Source: Flavobacteriales bacterium (GTDB taxonomy: Bacteria > Bacteroidota > Bacteroidia > Flavobacteriales_F > PHOS-HE28). Taken from it: DNA of 64,000 nt. Location: positions 248,001-312,000 of the forward strand of contig JACJZG010000001.1 in the NCBI GenBank assembly GCA_020635715.1, written 5' to 3'. Positions 9,002 through 18,082 of this stretch are shown piece by piece; the stretch's first letter is position 1; each line of letters starts with the position of its first letter. Below the pieces are notes generated by a model. That model searched no databases. It saw nothing but the letters and a program-made list of their open reading frames with translations, and had not been told where the DNA came from. The position numbers and the translations under genes are program-made.

Positions 9002-9310
9002 ATGCGCGCTCTACGCCTCCTCGCTGCCTGGACCCTGTTCGCGATCACGGCGCTGCTGCTGGTGCCGCGCGAGCATTGGCACGGCCTGGGGCATGAGGAG
9101 CACGTGGAGCTGCCAGCGCACCACGGACCCGCAGTGGAAGCGAGCTGCGTGCAATGCGAAACGGGTGTGCCTGTGGCACTCGCCGCCGAGTCCTTCGCAC
9201 CGCAGTTCTTCGCCGTGGTCCGCTGCCCGCTCCCGGTGGAGCATGTGCAGCACACGGACCTGGGCTATACCCCCCTGACCGCCGACCGCGGTCCACCCGC
9301 CACCTGCTGA
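9002..9310 (+). CDS. Small exported histidine-rich protein upstream of a TonB receptor
   Basis: The protein has 102 residues from the ATG at 9002; a TTG at 8990 is also in frame. An N-terminal hydrophobic segment (LLAAWTLFAITALLLVP) looks like a signal anchor or signal peptide. It is followed by a histidine-rich stretch (REHWHGLGHEEHVELPAHH) and a CVQC motif, both suited to binding zinc or copper. It is separated by only 19 bases from the downstream TonB-dependent receptor and is probably co-transcribed. Function is not established. A periplasmic metal-handling accessory is inferred from composition and context. Confidence 0.55.
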   Translation: MRALRLLAAWTLFAITALLLVPREHWHGLGHEEHVELPAHHGPAVEASCVQCETGVPVALAAESFAPQFFAVVRCPLPVEHVQHTDLGYTPLTADRGPPATC

Positions 9311-9329
9311 CCGGCCCTGCGCCGGGACC

Positions 9330-11738
9330 ATGACGCCACGGTCTACGCCGGGCGCATCACGTTCCATTCCGGTCCACCGCGCCCTCGTGGCGCGCAATTC
9401 CCTTCGGTTGCGGTATCTCGTTATCTCCATCCTATCCTGTTGGGCCGTCACGCTCCCCGGAGCGCAGGCGCAGAACGGCCCGTGCGACCTCGTCCTGAGC
9501 GGTCAGGTCATCGACACGCACGACCACGATGCCCTCGCCTTCGCGGAGGTCTACCTGCCCGAGCTGGAGCGCGGCGCCGTGGCCGACACCGCCGGTCGTT
9601 TCCGCATCGCCGACCTCTGCGCAGGCACCTACCGCGTGCGTGTGATGCACCTGGGCTGCGAACCCGTGGAACGCACCGTGACCTTGAAGGAGAGCATGGA
9701 GATGGACTTCCGCCTGGAGCACCATGCACATGAGCTGCGCGAGGCGGAGATCATCCGCGACCGACCGGATGAGCACGTGGGGCAGGCGCACACCGAAGTG
9801 GACAAGGACGCGATGGAGCGCAGCAGCGGCCGCACCCTTGGCGAGATGATCGCGGTGCTCCCGGGCGTCACCACGCTCAACAGCGGGCCCACCATCAGCA
9901 AGCCCATGGTACACGGCCTCACGGGCAACCGCGTGTTGTTGCTGAACCAGGGCATCCGGCAGGAGGACCAGCAATGGGGCAATGAGCATGCGCCCAACCT
10001 CGACCCCTTCAGCAGCGATCGCATCACCGTGGTGAAAGGTGCCGCCAGCGTGCAATACGGCAGCGATGCCATCGGCGGCGTGGTGATCACCGAACCGGTG
10101 GAACTGCCGCGCGAAGGACCGTTGAGCGGTGAAGTGCGCGGCGTGGGCATGCTGAACGGCCAGGCCATCGGCGGCAACGGCTTGCTGCAAGGCGGCGTGA
10201 AGGGCGTGCACGGCCTCGGCTGGCGTGTGCAGGGCAGCGGACGCAGCATGGGCGATAGCCGCGCGGCGGACTACAACTTGAGCAACACGGGCATGCATGA
10301 GACGGGAGCTTCCGCAGCGCTCGGCTTCCGCAACCACCGGTGGAACGCATCGGCTTATGGCAGCTGGTACGCACGGGAGCTCGGCATCCTGCGCGCGGCG
10401 CACATCGGCAACCTCACCGACCTGCAGAACGCCATCAGCAGCGGCACACCCTGGTACATCGGCGACCACACCCGCACCATCGCCGCGCCACGGCAGACGG
10501 TGGAGCACCTGCTTGCGAAAGCGGAGGCGGGCTATGCGGTGAACGAACGCGGTCGCCTCGCGCTCACCTACGGCTACCAGATCGATGACCGGCAGGAGTA
10601 CGACGTGCGTCGCGCCGACCGCAGCGACACCCCCGCGCTCGACCTCCACCTGATCACCCACACCGGCGATGCGGCTTACAAGCATTGGCTTGGCAAGCGC
10701 GTGCATGGCAAGGTCGGCCTCAGTGGCGTGTACCAGGAGAACGTCAACATCCCGGGTACAGGCATCCGTCCGCTCATCCCCAACTACCGCAAGCAGAGCG
10801 GCGGGGCCTACCTCATCGAACACTTCACCGCCACCGAGAAGCTGGAGCTCGAGGCCGGCGCGCGGATCGAACGCACACACCTGCTCGTGGCCAAGTACGA
10901 TGCGACCAACTTGCTGATCCTGCCCGAGCACGACTTCCTCAATCATGCGCTCAGCGTCGGGGCCAACTGGAGCGTGGCCGACAGCGCGCGCATCCGCTTC
11001 AACCTGAGCAACGCCTTCCGACCGCCGCACGTGAGCGAACTGTACAGCGAGGGCCTGCACCATGGCTCGGCCGCGATCGAGGTCGGCGATGCCAGCTTGC
11101 GGAGCGAACGTGCGGTGAAGGGCGTGATCGACCTGGAGACGGCGCTCTTCAACGGCCGGGCACATGCGCTGGTGACCGCCCACGCCTCGCGCATCAACCA
11201 CTTCATCTACCTGCGACCATCCGGCTACCAGCTCACCATCCGCGGGGCCTTCCCGGTGTTCAACTACGTGGCCACGGACGCGTTGATCAGTGGGCTCGAT
11301 GCCAGCTTCGACCTGCGCATCACCGGTCCCTTCACTTGGAAGTTGCGCGCCTCCACCGTGCGCGGCCGGGATCTGGCGAATGATGAGTGGCTCTTCCAGA
11401 TGCCCTCGGACCGCGTGGAGAACAGCATCGCCTTCGCGCCGCGAAACACCGGTACCTGGAAGGAGGTGGAACTGGCCGCCACGAGCTCCTTCGTCTTCGA
11501 GCAGCGGCGCATCCCCGTGGACCTCGACTTCACTACGCCGCCCCCGACCTACCACCTGCTGGGCATCTCCGCCTCCGCCGCACGTCCGCTGGGCAAGGGC
11601 GAACTGCGCGTGGGCCTGCGGGGTAGCAATTTGTTCAACACGGCCTACCGCGACTACCTCGACCGTTTCCGTTACTACGCCGACGCGCGCGGCATCGACA
11701 TCGCACTATGGATCACCTACCGCTTCAGAAACACCTGA
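9330..11738 (+). CDS. TonB-dependent outer-membrane receptor, putative metal (zinc-type) uptake
   Basis: An 802-residue protein. After a signal peptide ending near AQAQ it has a carboxypeptidase-regulatory-like domain (about residues 50-135). The plug domain follows (RTLGEMIAVLPGVTTL, VKGAASVQYGSDAIGGVV), then a 22-strand type barrel ending in aromatic residues (ALWITYRFRNT). Histidine-rich patches (THDHDALAF, LEHHAHELRE) near the N-terminus recall ZnuD-like zinc receptors. It lies between a small histidine-rich exported protein and a lipoprotein of the kind often found next to such receptors in flavobacteria. Energy coupling would come from TonB-ExbBD encoded elsewhere. The substrate is inferred, not proven. 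Confidence 0.85.
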   Translation: MTPRSTPGASRSIPVHRALVARNSLRLRYLVISILSCWAVTLPGAQAQNGPCDLVLSGQVIDTHDHDALAFAEVYLPELERGAVADTAGRFRIADLCAGTYRVRVMHLGCEPVERTVTLKESMEMDFRLEHHAHELREAEIIRDRPDEHVGQAHTEVDKDAMERSSGRTLGEMIAVLPGVTTLNSGPTISKPMVHGLTGNRVLLLNQGIRQEDQQWGNEHAPNLDPFSSDRITVVKGAASVQYGSDAIGGVVITEPVELPREGPLSGEVRGVGMLNGQAIGGNGLLQGGVKGVHGLGWRVQGSGRSMGDSRAADYNLSNTGMHETGASAALGFRNHRWNASAYGSWYARELGILRAAHIGNLTDLQNAISSGTPWYIGDHTRTIAAPRQTVEHLLAKAEAGYAVNERGRLALTYGYQIDDRQEYDVRRADRSDTPALDLHLITHTGDAAYKHWLGKRVHGKVGLSGVYQENVNIPGTGIRPLIPNYRKQSGGAYLIEHFTATEKLELEAGARIERTHLLVAKYDATNLLILPEHDFLNHALSVGANWSVADSARIRFNLSNAFRPPHVSELYSEGLHHGSAAIEVGDASLRSERAVKGVIDLETALFNGRAHALVTAHASRINHFIYLRPSGYQLTIRGAFPVFNYVATDALISGLDASFDLRITGPFTWKLRASTVRGRDLANDEWLFQMPSDRVENSIAFAPRNTGTWKEVELAATSSFVFEQRRIPVDLDFTTPPPTYHLLGISASAARPLGKGELRVGLRGSNLFNTAYRDYLDRFRYYADARGIDIALWITYRFRNT

Positions 11739-11773
11739 AACACATGAACAACAACCCCCCAAAACCCGATACC

Positions 11774-12358
11774 ATGAAAACACGACTGAAGTACCTGACC
11801 TATGCGTTGATCGCCACTGCGACGATCACGGCTTGTGTCGGGGCTGACAAGGATCCCGTGACCCCGAGTACACCGGCTCCGGTGAACGAGGAGGAGCTGA
11901 TCACCACGCTTCAACTGCACATCCACTCGGCCAACGACGTCGAGCACAAGCACTTCATCTTCCGCGATGTGGACGGCGCCGGTGGCAATGCGCCGGTGAT
12001 CACCGCCGACACGCTGAGCCACGACTCCATCTACCACGTGGAGGTGGTCGTGTTGAACGAGAGCGCGAGCCCGGCCGAGGACATCACCGCCGAGATCAAC
12101 GCCGAGAGCGATGTGCACCAGTTCTTCTATCAGGTGAGCGGCGCCAACGCCACGGTGACCTATGCGGACGCCGATGCCAACGGGAATCCCATCGGCCTGG
12201 AGACGGATTGGACCATTGGCGCGGCCAGCAACGGTACCCTCGTGGTGACCCTTCGCCACCAGCCGGACAAGACCGCGGCCGGTGTGAGTAGCGGCGACAT
12301 CACGAATGCCGGTGGCGAGACGGATATCGAGGTGACATTTCCGTTCGTGGTGGAGTGA
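11774..12358 (+). CDS. Lipoprotein of the flavobacterial 'type 1 periplasmic binding fold' annotated family
   Basis: The protein has 194 residues from the ATG at 11774. The N-terminus (KYLTYALIATATITACVG) is a lipoprotein signal with the lipobox cysteine in TACVG. The body has the family features I recognise: an NEEELITTL start, a GGNAPVI segment, ESASPAEDITAEI, a conserved QFFYQVSG stretch, and the C-terminal GDITNAGGETDIEVTFPF. In flavobacteria this small lipoprotein is commonly encoded next to a TonB-dependent receptor, as here 35 bases downstream. It is likely anchored in the periplasm or outer membrane and acts with the receptor, but its ligand is unknown. The domain name in databases is only a fold guess. 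Confidence 0.75.
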   Translation: MKTRLKYLTYALIATATITACVGADKDPVTPSTPAPVNEEELITTLQLHIHSANDVEHKHFIFRDVDGAGGNAPVITADTLSHDSIYHVEVVVLNESASPAEDITAEINAESDVHQFFYQVSGANATVTYADADANGNPIGLETDWTIGAASNGTLVVTLRHQPDKTAAGVSSGDITNAGGETDIEVTFPFVVE

Positions 12359-12548
12359 GGTGGAGCGTCCCATGAGGGATGCCTCCGGAGCGTAGGATGA
12401 AGCTCCTTTGATCACCCACTTGCCGGTGCCCCTATTGCGACCGGACCGGGGCAGGTGCGGACCTCCGCCACCATCCGGTCACGCCACCCAACGCGTTGAA
12501 CAGGGAGAAGGTGTCGCCCTATATTAACGCACCGAATACGTTGATCAC

Positions 12549-14978
12549 ATGGTCCGGTCCTCCATTTCCATCCTCCTCGTTAGCCTGAGCATCACATCTC
12601 ACGCACAATTCACCATTCCTGACCCGGCATTAGCGGCAGCATTGGAAGAGGTCGTGCCTGATGCGGTGAATGGCAACGTATTGGATACGACGCATGCGAG
12701 CGTGCTTGAGCGGGAGACCTTGGTCCTAAGATTCGATGGCATCGTCAACCTCAGTGGTGTCCGTTTCTTCACCAACCTCGACTCATTGGACGTAACAGGC
12801 AACGATTTCACCTCCTTGCCAGCGCTTCCGCCGAACTTGAAGTGGCTGAACTGTTCGAGTGGCGAACTATACAGTCTACCCGCGCAGTTGCCGAATGGAC
12901 TTCAACATCTCATAGCCAGAACGAACAACCTTTCAAGTACACCGGTATTACCCAACACGTTGCGCGTGCTGGACCTGCTCAGCAACGACATCACCGTTCT
13001 AGGCCCATTACCCACGGACCTCGTGGAGTTAAATGTTCAAGGGAATCTGCTCAGTTCTTTGCCCGCGTTACCTCAAGGTCTGGTGACCTTGCATGCAGTG
13101 GACAATCACCTCACCAGCCTGCCGGAGCTGCCTGCTGGATTGGAGTATCTGGTCCTGAGCTACAATGAGCTTACGACCCTGCCAGCGCTTCCGGCCAGTT
13201 TGATCGAGCTGTACACCCCTTCGAACATGCTCACGAGCCTGCCACCGCTGCCCAACGGCCTGCGGAAACTGAGCACCATGGCCAACGAGCTCGTAGCACT
13301 GCCCGCTCCTTTGCCGGACAGCTTGCGTTTCCTGCATGCCACGTACAACCTGATCACCGCCGTACCTCTCCTTCCAGACAGTCTTCAATTGTTGGGATTG
13401 AGCGCTAACCAGATCACCGAGATCCCACCGCTGCCGCCAGCTTTGGAGGAGTTGTACGTGAATGGGAACCCGCTCACCTGCCTGCCTGGCCTCCCGAACA
13501 CCCTTACCGACCTCGTATCCTTTGGCACGGGGATCACCTGCCTACCCAATTGGCCGGTGGGCTTGGTGGCGAGCGCCGGTGACCTTGGCTTCGCTCCAAC
13601 CGTATGCTCCCCCTCCGATCCCTGTTTCCTGCCCCAGACCATCACGGGGCTGCTCTTCCTCGATCTGGACGGGGATGGCCAGAAGGCGGTCAACGAAGAG
13701 GCCCTGCCCCACGGAACGGTGGAACTTCAACCGGGGGCCATCCTCGCCGGAGCTGATGGTTTTGGCCGGTTCGCAGTTCCAGTGGAGGCGGGTACCTACA
13801 CGGTGCAAGGCGCGACGCGGCAGTACCACACCATCACCACCCAGCAACATATTATCACCATCGAACCCGGCACCTCGGACACCACCGCGCTCATCGGTTA
13901 CCAGCCGATCCCCGGCATCCAAGACCTGGTGGCCGACATTCAGGCCACGCCTGCACGACCAGGATTCGAGAACCAGTTGTTCCTGCATGTGACCAACCTT
14001 GGCACGGAGACCACCGAGGCGGACGTCCAGCTGTACATCACCTCCGAGCAATCCTATGTCTCCGCGGATCCCACACCCTCCTTCCAGAGCGGCACCTTCG
14101 TCCAATGGTCGGTCACCCTCTCCCCGGGCCAGAGCTGGAGCGCCATTGCGACCTTGAGCACCGGCGCTTCCGTTGAGCTGGGAACGCCCATCGTGCATAC
14201 GCTCAACGCCGGTCCACTGGAAACGGACAGCGTTCCAGATGATAACGTGGCGAAGTGGTACGACGAGGTGGTCGGCTCGTATGACCCGAACGACAAACGC
14301 GTGGCGGTGGATACGGTATCGGTAGCGGAAGTCCAGGCCGGTGCATGGTCCGACTATACCATCCGCTTCCAGAACACGGGCACCTTCCTGGCGGAGCAGG
14401 TGGTGATCACAGATACACTGAGCACCCAATTGGACCATTCATCGATGGCCTTCATCAGCGCCTCACACAACGCGCAATGGGTGTTGGACAACGGCGTGCT
14501 CGTCTTCACGTTCGCGGACATCCAATTGCCGGACAGTGTTTCCGATCCGATGGGAAGCCAGGGCTACGTGCACTTCCGCATGAAACTGCACGACGACCTG
14601 ATGGCCGGTGAGGTCATCGAGAACATGGCGAACATCTACTTCGACTTCAATGAACCGGTGATCACGGAGCCGGCCATGACACATATCGTGCTGGAGACCA
14701 GTCTCGCTGACGCGAACGGTGGAAGAAACCGGATCGCATCGATCATTCCGAACCCTGTAACCGAGCTGGCCGTCATGCAGCTTCCCGACCCACTTGATGA
14801 AGTGGCGCTGTTCGTATTGCACGATATGAGCGGCAGAGAGGTATGGCGCACCAAGGTTCCAGCTGGTACGAGCCGCTTCGCCATACGTGCCGATGGACTG
14901 GAGCAAGGGGCTTACCTCTTTCACCTAACGACGCAACAGGGATCGGTGGCGAGTGGTACAATGGTCGTGGCACACTGA
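12549..14978 (+). CDS. Secreted leucine-rich-repeat protein with T9SS sorting domain
   Basis: An 809-residue protein with a signal peptide (ISILLVSLSITSHAQ). Residues about 75-330 are some twelve tandem leucine-rich repeats of 20-21 residues with the pattern LPxLPxxLxxLxxxxNxLTS. This short type is best known from IpaH/YopM effectors but is also common in Bacteroidota surface proteins. A prealbumin/SdrD-like segment follows (LLFLDLDGDGQKAVNEEALP). Next is the conserved domain starting SYDPNDKRV with WSDYTIRFQNTGT (often catalogued as DUF7619). The last 80 residues are a T9SS type A sorting domain (ASIIPNPVTEL, GAYLFHL). It probably mediates surface interactions; no enzyme motif was seen. Confidence 0.85.
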   Translation: MVRSSISILLVSLSITSHAQFTIPDPALAAALEEVVPDAVNGNVLDTTHASVLERETLVLRFDGIVNLSGVRFFTNLDSLDVTGNDFTSLPALPPNLKWLNCSSGELYSLPAQLPNGLQHLIARTNNLSSTPVLPNTLRVLDLLSNDITVLGPLPTDLVELNVQGNLLSSLPALPQGLVTLHAVDNHLTSLPELPAGLEYLVLSYNELTTLPALPASLIELYTPSNMLTSLPPLPNGLRKLSTMANELVALPAPLPDSLRFLHATYNLITAVPLLPDSLQLLGLSANQITEIPPLPPALEELYVNGNPLTCLPGLPNTLTDLVSFGTGITCLPNWPVGLVASAGDLGFAPTVCSPSDPCFLPQTITGLLFLDLDGDGQKAVNEEALPHGTVELQPGAILAGADGFGRFAVPVEAGTYTVQGATRQYHTITTQQHIITIEPGTSDTTALIGYQPIPGIQDLVADIQATPARPGFENQLFLHVTNLGTETTEADVQLYITSEQSYVSADPTPSFQSGTFVQWSVTLSPGQSWSAIATLSTGASVELGTPIVHTLNAGPLETDSVPDDNVAKWYDEVVGSYDPNDKRVAVDTVSVAEVQAGAWSDYTIRFQNTGTFLAEQVVITDTLSTQLDHSSMAFISASHNAQWVLDNGVLVFTFADIQLPDSVSDPMGSQGYVHFRMKLHDDLMAGEVIENMANIYFDFNEPVITEPAMTHIVLETSLADANGGRNRIASIIPNPVTELAVMQLPDPLDEVALFVLHDMSGREVWRTKVPAGTSRFAIRADGLEQGAYLFHLTTQQGSVASGTMVVAH

Positions 14979-15002
14979 ACCCCTTCCATGAGCAGTTGTA
15001 TC

Positions 15003-16922
15003 ATGAGCAAGGGACTATTCCAATTTCTTGACCGTCAGTGCGTGTTAAGGTCACCTATCCTGCTTGCCCCGGTCTTTCGTGTAGGGCTATTCGCCCAGGT
15101 CCTGCCCGAACTTCCGCAGGAATACCTGGAGGTCTGCTACCCTAACAACGCCACCACGATCACGGTATGCGCCAGCGGCTGCGACTACCCGAACAGCCAA
15201 TTGCAGCAGGCCTTCAACGCCGCGCAACCGGGAACGACCATCCTGCTGCAAAGCGGACACACCTACAGCGGTGCATTCACACTTCCCACAAAGACCGGTA
15301 ACGCGTGGATCGTGATCCGCACGAACGTGCCCGATGCGCAACTGCCACCCGCCGATCAACGGATCGATGCCTCCTATGCTGGGACGCTCGCGCGCTTCCA
15401 GGCACCGGCGAACCAGAGCGCGATCACGTTCCAGAGCAGCGCGCATCACTATTACCTCATGGGTCTGGAAGTGACTTCCACCGGTTACACCAGCGACATC
15501 ATCCGCATCGGTGACGGCAGCCAGACGACGGTGGCCGACCTGCCGCACGATATCGTGTTGGACCGGCTCTACATCCACGGCGATGCCACCCTGGGCAGCA
15601 AGCGCGGCGTGATGCTCAACAGCGCGCGCACCGCGGTGGTCAACTGCCACATCGGCGATTGCAAGAGCACGAGCCAGGATGCACAGGCCATCTGCGGCTG
15701 GAACGGTCCTGGTCCGTTCAAGATCGTGAACAACCTCCTGGAGGCGAGCGGTGAGAACATCATGCTCGGTGGCGCGAACCCGAACATCCCCGACCTCGTG
15801 CCCTCCGACATCGAAGTGCGGAACAACCACTTCTTCAAGCCGCTCAGCTGGAAGGAGGGCGACCCGAGCTATGCCGGAACGCCGTGGTGCGTGAAGAACC
15901 TCTTCGAGCTGAAGAACGCGCAGCGCATGCTGGTGGAAGGCAACATCCTGGAGAACAATTGGTCCGACTGCCAGAGCGGCTTCGCCATCGTCTTCACGCC
16001 GCGCACCCAGAGCGGGGCCAGTATGTGGGCGCGCACCACCGACATCACCTGGCGCTACAACATCCTCAAGAACAGCGATGGCGGCTTCAACATCAGCGGC
16101 CATGACGACCAGCTGGACAACCCGGTGAGCACGCGCATCCTCATCGAACACAACCTGGCCTACGACCTGAGCAGCGTGAACAAGCTCTACCAGTTCCTCA
16201 ACGGTACCGAGCACCTCACGATCCGCCACAACACCAGCATCAACGTGGGCACCACCACCAGCGCCGCCGGCGATCCCACCCCCTTCCTCACCTTCCAGAA
16301 CAACATCTGCGGCTTTGGCAACTACGGTGTGTGTGGCACGGGCTCGGGCTGCGGGAACGCCACCATCAATACCTACTTCCCCGGCAGCACGTTCTCCCAC
16401 AACGTGCTCATCGGCACGCCCGGCGGGCCGAATGGCAACCCATCGCAATACCCGCCGGACCATTGGTTCCCTGCTGGTGTCGCGGCCGTGGGCTTCGTGG
16501 ATGCGGCCAACGACGACTACACCTTGCTGCCCACCAGTCCCTACTACGGCGCAGGCTCTGATGGTTCCAACATCGGTGCGGACATGGACAGCTTGTCAGT
16601 CTACACGGCGCAAGTACTCACGGGTACCTGGAGCAGCTGTGCCGATATCAGCACGCAGCTCTCCGCTGTTCGGTCCGCGTTGGACTTCGCTCTTTTCCCG
16701 AACCCTGTGGACCATACACTCACCCTGCGTGCTCCATCGGGGGCGATCGGTGGCAGTGCCTCCTTCTTTAATGCCTTGGGCGCAGAAGTGAAGCGCGTAC
16801 CGGTCAACGCGCAAGAGCTGCACGTGGACCTCGATGCGCTTGGTCCGCAGACCTATGTCGTGCGCATGTTGAATGCCGCAGGCGTGGTGTTGGGCAGCGA
16901 ACGACTGGTCATCATGCGGTAA
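15003..16922 (+). CDS. Secreted right-handed beta-helix (pectate-lyase-like) T9SS protein
   Basis: The protein has about 639 residues from the ATG at 15003; an ATG at 14988 adds five. The N-terminus has a weak hydrophobic export signal ending near GLFAQ. The body resembles parallel beta-helix proteins: ANQSAITFQSSAHHYYLMGL, DIEVRNNHFFKPLSW, MLVEGNILENNWSDC and LIEHNLAYDL are typical rungs with stacked asparagines. The C-terminal region (FALFPNPVDHTLTL, FNALGAEVKRVPV, YVVRMLNAAG) is a T9SS type A domain. A role in binding or cleaving polysaccharides is possible, but no catalytic triad was identified. It follows the LRR gene by 24 bases and may be co-transcribed with it. Confidence 0.75.
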   Translation: MSKGLFQFLDRQCVLRSPILLAPVFRVGLFAQVLPELPQEYLEVCYPNNATTITVCASGCDYPNSQLQQAFNAAQPGTTILLQSGHTYSGAFTLPTKTGNAWIVIRTNVPDAQLPPADQRIDASYAGTLARFQAPANQSAITFQSSAHHYYLMGLEVTSTGYTSDIIRIGDGSQTTVADLPHDIVLDRLYIHGDATLGSKRGVMLNSARTAVVNCHIGDCKSTSQDAQAICGWNGPGPFKIVNNLLEASGENIMLGGANPNIPDLVPSDIEVRNNHFFKPLSWKEGDPSYAGTPWCVKNLFELKNAQRMLVEGNILENNWSDCQSGFAIVFTPRTQSGASMWARTTDITWRYNILKNSDGGFNISGHDDQLDNPVSTRILIEHNLAYDLSSVNKLYQFLNGTEHLTIRHNTSINVGTTTSAAGDPTPFLTFQNNICGFGNYGVCGTGSGCGNATINTYFPGSTFSHNVLIGTPGGPNGNPSQYPPDHWFPAGVAAVGFVDAANDDYTLLPTSPYYGAGSDGSNIGADMDSLSVYTAQVLTGTWSSCADISTQLSAVRSALDFALFPNPVDHTLTLRAPSGAIGGSASFFNALGAEVKRVPVNAQELHVDLDALGPQTYVVRMLNAAGVVLGSERLVIMR

Positions 16923-17208
16923 TAACGCGGATCAGCTCCGGATCGCGACACGGACAACTGCTCTGTGCAGATCCTGCTGCGCGCCCTGGCGATGCCGTCC
17001 ACGAAGGGCCCACCAGGCTGATGAGCAGGATCCGACGACCCACACCCTTCCATGTCGCGAACCGCAGATGATGGCGAGCGACACACAGACCACCAGCAAT
17101 ACGGTCCACGTGACCTTCAACGGAAGGTCAGGCGCAGGTAAAGCGCAGCAAAGCCAGCGATCGCAAGACCGGTCGAGACCAACGGTATGACCAGGCCCCG
17201 ACACAGGG

Positions 17209-17319
17209 CTACATGTTGCGGCGGTACTGTCCACCCACCTCGAACATCGCCGCCGTCAGCTGTCCAAGCGAACAATACTTCGTCGCCTCCATCAACACCT
17301 CGAAGTCTTCACCGCTCAC
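17209..17319 (-). pseudogene. Remnant copy 1 of the icmF 3' end (37 codons)
   Basis: Read on the minus strand, this encodes a 37-codon frame. Its last 31 residues (from FEVLMEATKYCSL to GGQYRRNM and the stop) are identical in amino acids to the C-terminus of the full IcmF at 25448-28963. Fifteen of those 31 codons differ, every one synonymously. The frame opens with a GTG that overlaps the hicA stop (GTGA). Homology ends at the stop codon. The fragment is too short to be a functional mutase; it is better viewed as an attachment-like or recombination scar. Confidence 0.8.
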
Positions 17320-17597
17320 TTTTTCCCCTTGCCGCCCTTCTGTTTCACGATCCCGTACTCCACCAGCTCCTTCAGGAACTGTTCGTAGGTGATGCCGAGG
17401 GTCATCAAGTTGGTCTGGATGTGCAGGCTGGGCACCTCACTGTAATGGTGATCGACCGTGACAGGCCGCAGCAGCTTGCGCTCGGCTTCGGAGTAATCGA
17501 AGCGCTCGTGGCTGCCCGACTTGCGGCCATAGCCCACCAGCCCTTTCTTGTGCAGGTACTTGAGGAAGTCCCGGAGCGGTATCGGCTTCGGGCGCAT
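17316..17597 (-). CDS. HicA-like toxin of a type II toxin-antitoxin pair
   Basis: A 93-residue protein resembling the HicA/YcfA family. It begins KPIPLRDFLKYLHKKGL, has the GSHERF stretch that holds the conserved glycine-serine-histidine of the double-stranded-RNA-binding-like toxin fold, and continues with a PVTVDHHYSEVP strand. HicA toxins are mRNA interferases using that histidine. It starts three bases after the hicB-like antitoxin stop. It has an unusual lysine/glycine tail (KQKGGKGKK) and is longer than the typical 60-80-residue HicA. Its stop overlaps remnant copy 1 of the icmF 3' end. The pair lies between two such remnants, consistent with acquisition as cargo. Confidence 0.75.
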   Translation of the reverse strand: MRPKPIPLRDFLKYLHKKGLVGYGRKSGSHERFDYSEAERKLLRPVTVDHHYSEVPSLHIQTNLMTLGITYEQFLKELVEYGIVKQKGGKGKK

Positions 17598-17600
17598 GAG

Positions 17601-17951
17601 TTAAGCCGGGATGGCCACCTTGCGGGTGAAGAAGGTGGGCTTGCCGGCCTGTGCGTGCAGCAGGTTCACCACGCTGGCCTGATCCACGCCGGTGGGCGGT
17701 TGAAAATTGTCCTTGCTCAGCACCCAGCCGTACTCGATCAGCAGCTTCTCCAAGGTGCCGCGCTTGGCCGTTTCCTCGAAGAAGATGTCGGCCTCCACCG
17801 CGAAGGACTTCTTGGCCTCGGCCGGGGTCTTTCCATAACCGGTAACACGCAGCGCAGGCGCCAGGGCCACCCAGAAGTCGCCTTCTTTCACCAACATCAC
17901 ATCGAGCTCCACCTCGATGCCGCGTTTGCCTTTGTTGATGCGGTTGGTCAT
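17601..17951 (-). CDS. HicB-like antitoxin
   Basis: A 116-residue protein. The N-terminal part (VELDVMLVKEGDFWVALAPA, then GYGKTPAEAKKSF) matches the HicB partial RNase-H-like antitoxin fold. The C-terminal part (PTGVDQASVVNLLHAQ and following residues) may be the DNA-binding or toxin-contacting tail, although no clear helix-turn-helix is visible. It is first in a hicB-hicA operon, the order expected when the antitoxin is made first. A TATCTTTG element lies four bases upstream of the start. The gene begins 27 bases after the degraded second remnant of the icmF 3' end. Confidence 0.7.
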   Translation of the reverse strand: MTNRINKGKRGIEVELDVMLVKEGDFWVALAPALRVTGYGKTPAEAKKSFAVEADIFFEETAKRGTLEKLLIEYGWVLSKDNFQPPTGVDQASVVNLLHAQAGKPTFFTRKVAIPA

Positions 17952-17955
17952 ACAG

Positions 17956-17963
17956 CAAAGATA
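17956..17963 (-). promoter_or_regulatory. Bacteroidota-type -7 element upstream of hicBA
   Basis: On the minus strand the sequence is TATCTTTG, an exact match to the TAnnTTTG -7 consensus of Bacteroidota sigma factors. It lies four bases before the hicB ATG, which would give a very short or absent leader. No good TTG -33 element is visible at the usual spacing, so this is a moderate call. Confidence 0.45.
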
Positions 17964-17978
17964 GGGCGGTGTGAGGGC

Positions 17979-18070
17979 TTACATGTTCCTACGGTACTGC
18001 CCCCCACCTGGAACATCGCCGCCGTCAGCTGCCCAAGGCTGCAATAAATCCTCGCTTCAAGCAGCACCAT
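17979..18070 (-). pseudogene. Remnant copy 2 of the icmF 3' end, frameshifted
   Basis: The minus strand shows the same 3' end as icmF (tract YCSLGQLTAAMF then GGQYRRNM and a TAA stop). It has one base deleted between the two tracts and several non-synonymous changes, for example LLEARIYC in place of LMEATKYC. It is the most decayed of the four copies. It begins about a dozen bases after the stop of the membrane protein gene and ends shortly before the hicBA promoter. It shares GCCCT just after the stop with remnant copy 1. Confidence 0.75.
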
Positions 18071-18082
18071 GGCCTGTCTTCG

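Noticed and set aside
9432..11555. A 707-codon minus-strand open frame opposite the TonB receptor
   Set aside because: Antisense shadow of a high-GC gene. It has low-complexity His/Val/Ala composition and no domain, while the plus-strand gene has all receptor motifs.
12549..14978. Type III secretion effector (IpaH/YopM-like) reading of the LRR protein
   Set aside because: The repeats look alike, but a Sec signal peptide and T9SS sorting domain are present and there are no E3-ligase or T3SS features.
15087..16463. A 458-codon minus-strand open frame opposite the beta-helix protein
   Set aside because: Same shadow effect; the plus-strand frame has beta-helix rungs and a T9SS tail.
17187..18047. 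A 286-codon plus-strand frame across hicBA
   Set aside because: It runs opposite two overlapping minus-strand genes with clear HicA/HicB motifs and has no domain of its own.
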